Made by a program: the position numbers and the translations under genes
Notes under the pieces: model-generated
What the model saw: only the letters and a program-made list of their open reading frames with translations
Told to the model about the DNA's origin: nothing
The model's database searches: none
Shown here: piece by piece, positions 31,079 to 32,861 of the stretch
Position numbering within the stretch: position 1 is the stretch's first letter
How the letters are laid out: every line of letters starts with the position of its first letter
Origin: Candidatus Saccharimonadota bacterium
GTDB taxonomy: Bacteria > Patescibacteriota > Saccharimonadia > Saccharimonadales > Saccharimonadaceae
Assembly (NCBI GenBank): GCA_030523715.1
Contig: JAUNHY010000010.1
Span: forward strand, 1-32,861
DNA: 32,861 nt
Direction: 5' to 3'

Positions 31079-31873
31079 ATGACTAGTCCTCGAAAGATTT
31101 ATATTATTGCGAACTGGAAGATGAATTTCACCCCCGGTGAGTCCAGCCTCTATTTGCATCGCCTTAGCAATCGCATCCAACCTTCACGCAATGTCCAGGT
31201 TGTGCTTGCGCCATCTACGGTTGCCCTGCAACCATTATCACTTCAGATTAATCGCCGCCAATTCAAATTGGCAGCACAGAATTTTTACTGGCGCGATTAT
31301 GGTGCATACACCGGCGAAACTTCCGTTTCTCAAATTCGTGGATTTGTAGATTATGCCATCGTCGGTCATTCCGAACGTCGCTATGTCTTTAACGAGACCG
31401 AAGAAGATATCGCTCAGAAAGTTGCCGCCGCTATCCGCAACGGTCTCACCCCTATTCTTTGCATTGGCGAAACTGCCCTTGAGCGCAAGGACGGCGAGAC
31501 AGCGTCAGCTATTTATAATCAGCTTACCAACGGTCTTCACGAAGTTAGTAAAGAGGACATTTCTAAAGTCATTATTGCCTACGAACCAGTCTGGGCTATT
31601 TCCAGCAATAAAAACGCCCGTCCAGCCCGTCCAGCCGACATTGCCGAGGCTGAGCTAATCATTCGTCAACATATCGCTAAGCTTTACAACAAGCAAATCG
31701 CCGAAGATATTGCTATTCTCTATGGCGGCTCCGTCAATTCTGACACCGCTGGCGGCTATCTCGACATTCCCGGCATCGACGGTCTTCTCATCGGTGGCGC
31801 TAGTTTGATAGCAGATTCATTCTGTGCTATTGTAGAGACAGCAAAGGGAAAGATTAATGAGCGACAATATTGA
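31079..31873 (+). CDS. tpiA: Triosephosphate isomerase
   Basis: 264 residues. Interconverts dihydroxyacetone phosphate and glyceraldehyde 3-phosphate in glycolysis. All active-site motifs are present: ANWKMN (Asn and Lys), IVGHSERR (catalytic His), IIAYEPVWAI (catalytic Glu), LYGGSVNSDTAG and GLLIGGASL (phosphate binding). Slightly longer than typical (~250) through an insertion near SSNKNARPARPADIAE in the flexible loop 6 region. The start is leaderless. The stop lies 17 nt inside the next gene, so the two are co-transcribed. Confidence 0.97.
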   Translation: MTSPRKIYIIANWKMNFTPGESSLYLHRLSNRIQPSRNVQVVLAPSTVALQPLSLQINRRQFKLAAQNFYWRDYGAYTGETSVSQIRGFVDYAIVGHSERRYVFNETEEDIAQKVAAAIRNGLTPILCIGETALERKDGETASAIYNQLTNGLHEVSKEDISKVIIAYEPVWAISSNKNARPARPADIAEAELIIRQHIAKLYNKQIAEDIAILYGGSVNSDTAGGYLDIPGIDGLLIGGASLIADSFCAIVETAKGKINERQY

Positions 31874-32645
31874 TTATGCAGAGTTAGACAAAGCTGTTAA
31901 TGAAGCCATCAAAAACCGCTCCAATACAGCTAAACCAACGACTAAACCAGTAGCAGCTGCGCCGGTTAAGCGCCCGCATGGTCAATTTATGGATATCATG
32001 GGCCCACAGCGCCCTGCTCCGCATATGGTTAAACCAGTCGCCAAAACCCCTGTCAAACCTGCTGTAAAACCAGTTGCTCGCCCAATCGCAAAGCCTGTCG
32101 CTACTAAAGTTATTACCGCACCGCGTCCGGCAATTGCTACTCGCAGCGCCAAAATCGGCACTGCTACCCGCCCTGTCCGCCCAAGCGTTGCTTCCCAAAT
32201 TCAGCAAAAACAGCAGCATGTTGCTGCAAAACCAGTCGCTAAACCAACGGTAAAACCAGTCACAAAGACCGTCGCTCCAGCTAAATCTGTCACCAAGCCA
32301 GCCCCAGCTACCGCTAAGAAGCCAGAGCCAAAGAAAGAGACACCAAACGCCAACAATTATTCTCTCGGCGTCCGTTCTCCATTCATGACTAATACCAAGG
32401 TCGAGAAACGCCCTCTCGGTACTGACATTCCAGAGACCAGCGCAACCGCCCTTCGTAGCACTAAGAATATTTATAGTTCCAAGAGTCCAAGCAAATCTTC
32501 TAAGGCCGACAAAAAGCACATGGTCACAGAAGCACCGAAGAAACATTCCGGTTGGCTCTGGACGCTCATCGTCTTATTAGTAATCGCTGCCGGCGGTGGT
32601 CTTGGCTACCTCGCCTACATCATGGTCTTTGCCAACCAGCTCTAA
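31857..32645 (+). CDS. Lys/Pro/Ala-rich protein with C-terminal membrane anchor
   Basis: 262 residues, not recognised. Residues ~20-160 are low complexity with many KPVAKP/KPTVKP-like repeats. A short conserved-looking motif (NNYSLGVRSPFMTNT) follows near 167-181. One membrane helix at about 235-257 (WLWTLIVLLVIAAGGGLGYL) near the C-terminus makes it a tail-anchored-like protein with a cytoplasmic or wall-spanning extended arm. The very basic disordered region could bind nucleic acid or acidic polymers (inference). The ATG overlaps the tpiA end by 17 nt; AAGGG lies ~9 nt upstream. Confidence 0.75.
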   Translation: MSDNIDYAELDKAVNEAIKNRSNTAKPTTKPVAAAPVKRPHGQFMDIMGPQRPAPHMVKPVAKTPVKPAVKPVARPIAKPVATKVITAPRPAIATRSAKIGTATRPVRPSVASQIQQKQQHVAAKPVAKPTVKPVTKTVAPAKSVTKPAPATAKKPEPKKETPNANNYSLGVRSPFMTNTKVEKRPLGTDIPETSATALRSTKNIYSSKSPSKSSKADKKHMVTEAPKKHSGWLWTLIVLLVIAAGGGLGYLAYIMVFANQL

Positions 32646-32657
32646 ATCTGATATAAT
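32629..32657 (+). promoter_or_regulatory. Promoter of tRNA-His / tRNA-Gly
   Basis: TTGCCA (32629-32634), 17-nt spacer ending TGA, TATAAT (32652-32657). It overlaps the end of the 31857 gene; the start is expected near 32664. Confidence 0.75.
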
Positions 32658-32658
32658 C

Positions 32659-32693
32659 TAGACACGTCAATCTGTTCTGACGTGTCTATTTTT
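32659..32693 (+). terminator. Hairpin terminator overlapping tRNA transcription start
   Basis: 11-bp stem TAGACACGTCA (32659-32669) with TGACGTGTCTA (32678-32688), then ATTTTT. It should end the 31857 mRNA. The tRNA transcript would begin inside its left arm and carry a shortened hairpin. Confidence 0.82.
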
Positions 32694-32697
32694 ACAT

Positions 32698-32775
32698 GGT
32701 GGGTATAGCTCAGCTGGTTAGAGCGTCGGTTTGTGGCACCGAAGGTCGGAGGTTCGAACCCTCTTACCCACCCCA
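32698..32775 (+). tRNA. tRNA-His (anticodon GUG)
   Basis: 78 nt with G-1 and encoded CCA. Acceptor GTGGGTA/TACCCAC with the tRNA-His-specific extra G-1:C73 pair. D arm GCTC/GAGC, anticodon stem TCGGT/ACCGA with loop TTGTGGC, T arm GGAGG/CCTCT-like around TTCGAAC. Confidence 0.96.
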
Positions 32776-32783
32776 TGTAATTT

Positions 32784-32858
32784 GCGAGTTTCATATAACG
32801 GTTATTATGTGAGTTTTCCAAACTCAACATGAGAGTTCGACTCTCTCAACTCGCACCA
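32784..32858 (+). tRNA. tRNA-Gly (anticodon UCC)
   Basis: 75 nt with encoded CCA. Acceptor GCGAGTT/AACTCGC, anticodon stem TGAGT/ACTCA with loop TTTCCAA (anticodon TCC, reads GGA), T arm GAGAG/CTCTC around TTCGACT. The D stem is weak, only ATA/TAT with a T-T mismatch, though GG is present in the loop. Only 8 nt after tRNA-His, so they share a transcript. Confidence 0.88.
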
Positions 32859-32861
32859 TAA

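Noticed and set aside
31884-32546. Minus-strand open frame (220 codons) over the Lys/Pro-rich gene
   Set aside because: Its Trp/Phe/Ser-rich composition mirrors the plus-strand repeats; it has no promoter or SD, and the plus frame is coupled to tpiA.
32784-32858. Glycine tRNA as a sign of UGA recoding to glycine, as in some CPR lineages
   Set aside because: The anticodon is UCC, not UCA, and TGA clearly ends genes in this window, for example pilD and pilT.
32784-32858. Reading the same gene as tRNA-Trp (anticodon CCA)
   Set aside because: The 5-bp stem TGAGT/ACTCA fixes a 7-nt loop TTTCCAA, which places TCC at positions 34-36.

Overview
The window looks like a chromosomal segment of a Candidatus Saccharibacteria (TM7, Patescibacteria/CPR) genome. 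The evidence is the mix of a complete-looking type IV pilus machine (PilT, PilC, PilD and pilins with an FTIIE core), a short sigma-70 factor, very short intergenic spaces, small single-membrane-span proteins of unknown function and a Cna-B surface adhesin with a sortase-like tail. TGA is used as an ordinary stop (for example at the pilD/xer and pilT/pilC junctions), so this is not a UGA-recoding CPR lineage. The taxonomic call is an inference from gene content, not from a marker search.

Layout. 1-3.6 kb: a membrane-anchored unknown protein, a SpoU-type RNA methyltransferase, then on the minus strand a PH-domain membrane protein coupled to a SurA-like protein, and tRNA-Arg(CCU). 3.6-7.1 kb: a 1146-residue surface protein with ten Cna-B repeats. 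7.2-13.7 kb: pilus region (pilin-like gene, ndk, Xer recombinase, prepilin peptidase, main pilin, pilC, pilT). 13.8-16.6 kb: rpoD and dnaG. 16.8-20 kb: small membrane protein, the mscL-orn-yjbR operon and two orphan genes. 20.2-28 kb: argS, orphan gene, pyrG, metallophosphoesterase, unknown gene, tRNA-Arg(UCU), tyrS. 28-32.9 kb: two orphan genes, a HAD phosphatase, a membrane protein, tpiA, a Lys/Pro/Ala-rich membrane protein, tRNA-His and tRNA-Gly(UCC).

Gene expression signals fall into two classes. Twelve mostly housekeeping genes have an extended -10 box (TG-n-TAnnAT) that ends only 6-9 nt before the start codon, so their mRNAs should be leaderless; this changes several start codons. A second class uses a near-consensus TTGAC(A/T)-N17-TAnnAT promoter, a hairpin that begins at about +1, a leader and a Shine-Dalgarno site. 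Five genes of this class encode unrecognised soluble proteins with clearly more G/C-rich codons than their neighbours, mostly as single-gene units with their own terminators.

The most novel-looking signal is a family of long intergenic palindromes at about 13.76-13.86, 16.69-16.82 and 24.53-24.67 kb, with a possible fourth at 26.49-26.60 kb. The outer arms differ between copies but still pair, while a core of about 60 nt with two small covarying hairpins is conserved. I do not recognise it as a known RNA or mobile element. Other points of interest are a DNA primase whose four zinc ligands are all replaced, a tRNA-Arg with C at position 33, a promoter-terminator unit of about 65 nt upstream of ndk, and elaborate folded leaders before the main pilin gene and one orphan gene.
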